DNA from: an uncultured Clostridia bacterium
GTDB lineage: Bacteria; Bacillota; Clostridia; Oscillospirales; Acutalibacteraceae
Assembly: GCA_946405565.1 (NCBI GenBank)
Contig: CAMJHU010000187.1
Span: forward strand, 1 to 5,114
Reading direction: 5' to 3'
DNA: 5,114 bases
The notes beneath the pieces were generated by a model. The model searched no databases and was not told where the DNA came from. It saw only the letters and a list, made by a program, of their open reading frames with translations. How positions within the stretch are numbered: the stretch's first letter is position 1; each line of letters starts with the position of its first letter. Below, in pieces: positions 5,098 to 5,114 of the stretch. The translations under genes and the position numbers were made by a program.

Positions 5098-5114
5098 CCC
5101 CATTCCGCCGGAAA

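Overview
The window reads as a stretch of chromosome from a Gram-positive, Clostridia-like bacterium (Bacillota). The reasons are a perfect CIRCE operator before a chaperone gene, sigma-A type promoters, purine-rich ribosome binding sites and a membrane-anchored SH3/serine-hydrolase protein typical of Gram-positives. GC content looks moderate to fairly high by eye. The species cannot be named from the sequence alone.

All three genes lie on the minus strand, so they read from the right edge to the left. (1) Positions 3993-5015 encode a type I-alpha 3-deoxy-7-phosphoheptulonate (DAHP) synthase, the entry enzyme of the shikimate pathway. (2) Positions 1928-3829 encode HtpG, the bacterial Hsp90. 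(3) Positions 1-1580 encode an envelope protein with one membrane anchor, an SH3-like domain and a beta-lactamase-family serine hydrolase domain; its last codons run off the left edge.

The two inner intergenic regions hold most of the non-coding signal. Between the DAHP synthase and htpG (3830-3992) is a near-consensus promoter, TTGACA-17-TATGAT. A run of phased A-tracts lies upstream of it, and a perfect 11-bp inverted repeat covers its -35 box and spacer. A perfect CIRCE (HrcA operator) follows in the 5' leader. The gene is therefore predicted to be heat-shock controlled through HrcA. Between htpG and the hydrolase (1581-1927) are, in minus-strand order, a 161-bp MITE-like element with IS5-type ends and a TAA target duplication, a strong hairpin terminator, and an extended -10 promoter for the hydrolase. 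The mobile element landed between the htpG stop codon and its terminator, so it should be transcribed as a long imperfect hairpin in the htpG 3' untranslated region.

The three genes look like separate transcription units rather than one pathway operon: aromatic amino acid synthesis, stress-responsive protein folding, and cell-envelope hydrolysis. I see no RNA gene, CRISPR array or convincing new multi-gene system. The best leads are the MITE in the htpG 3' UTR and the nested inverted repeats in the htpG promoter.
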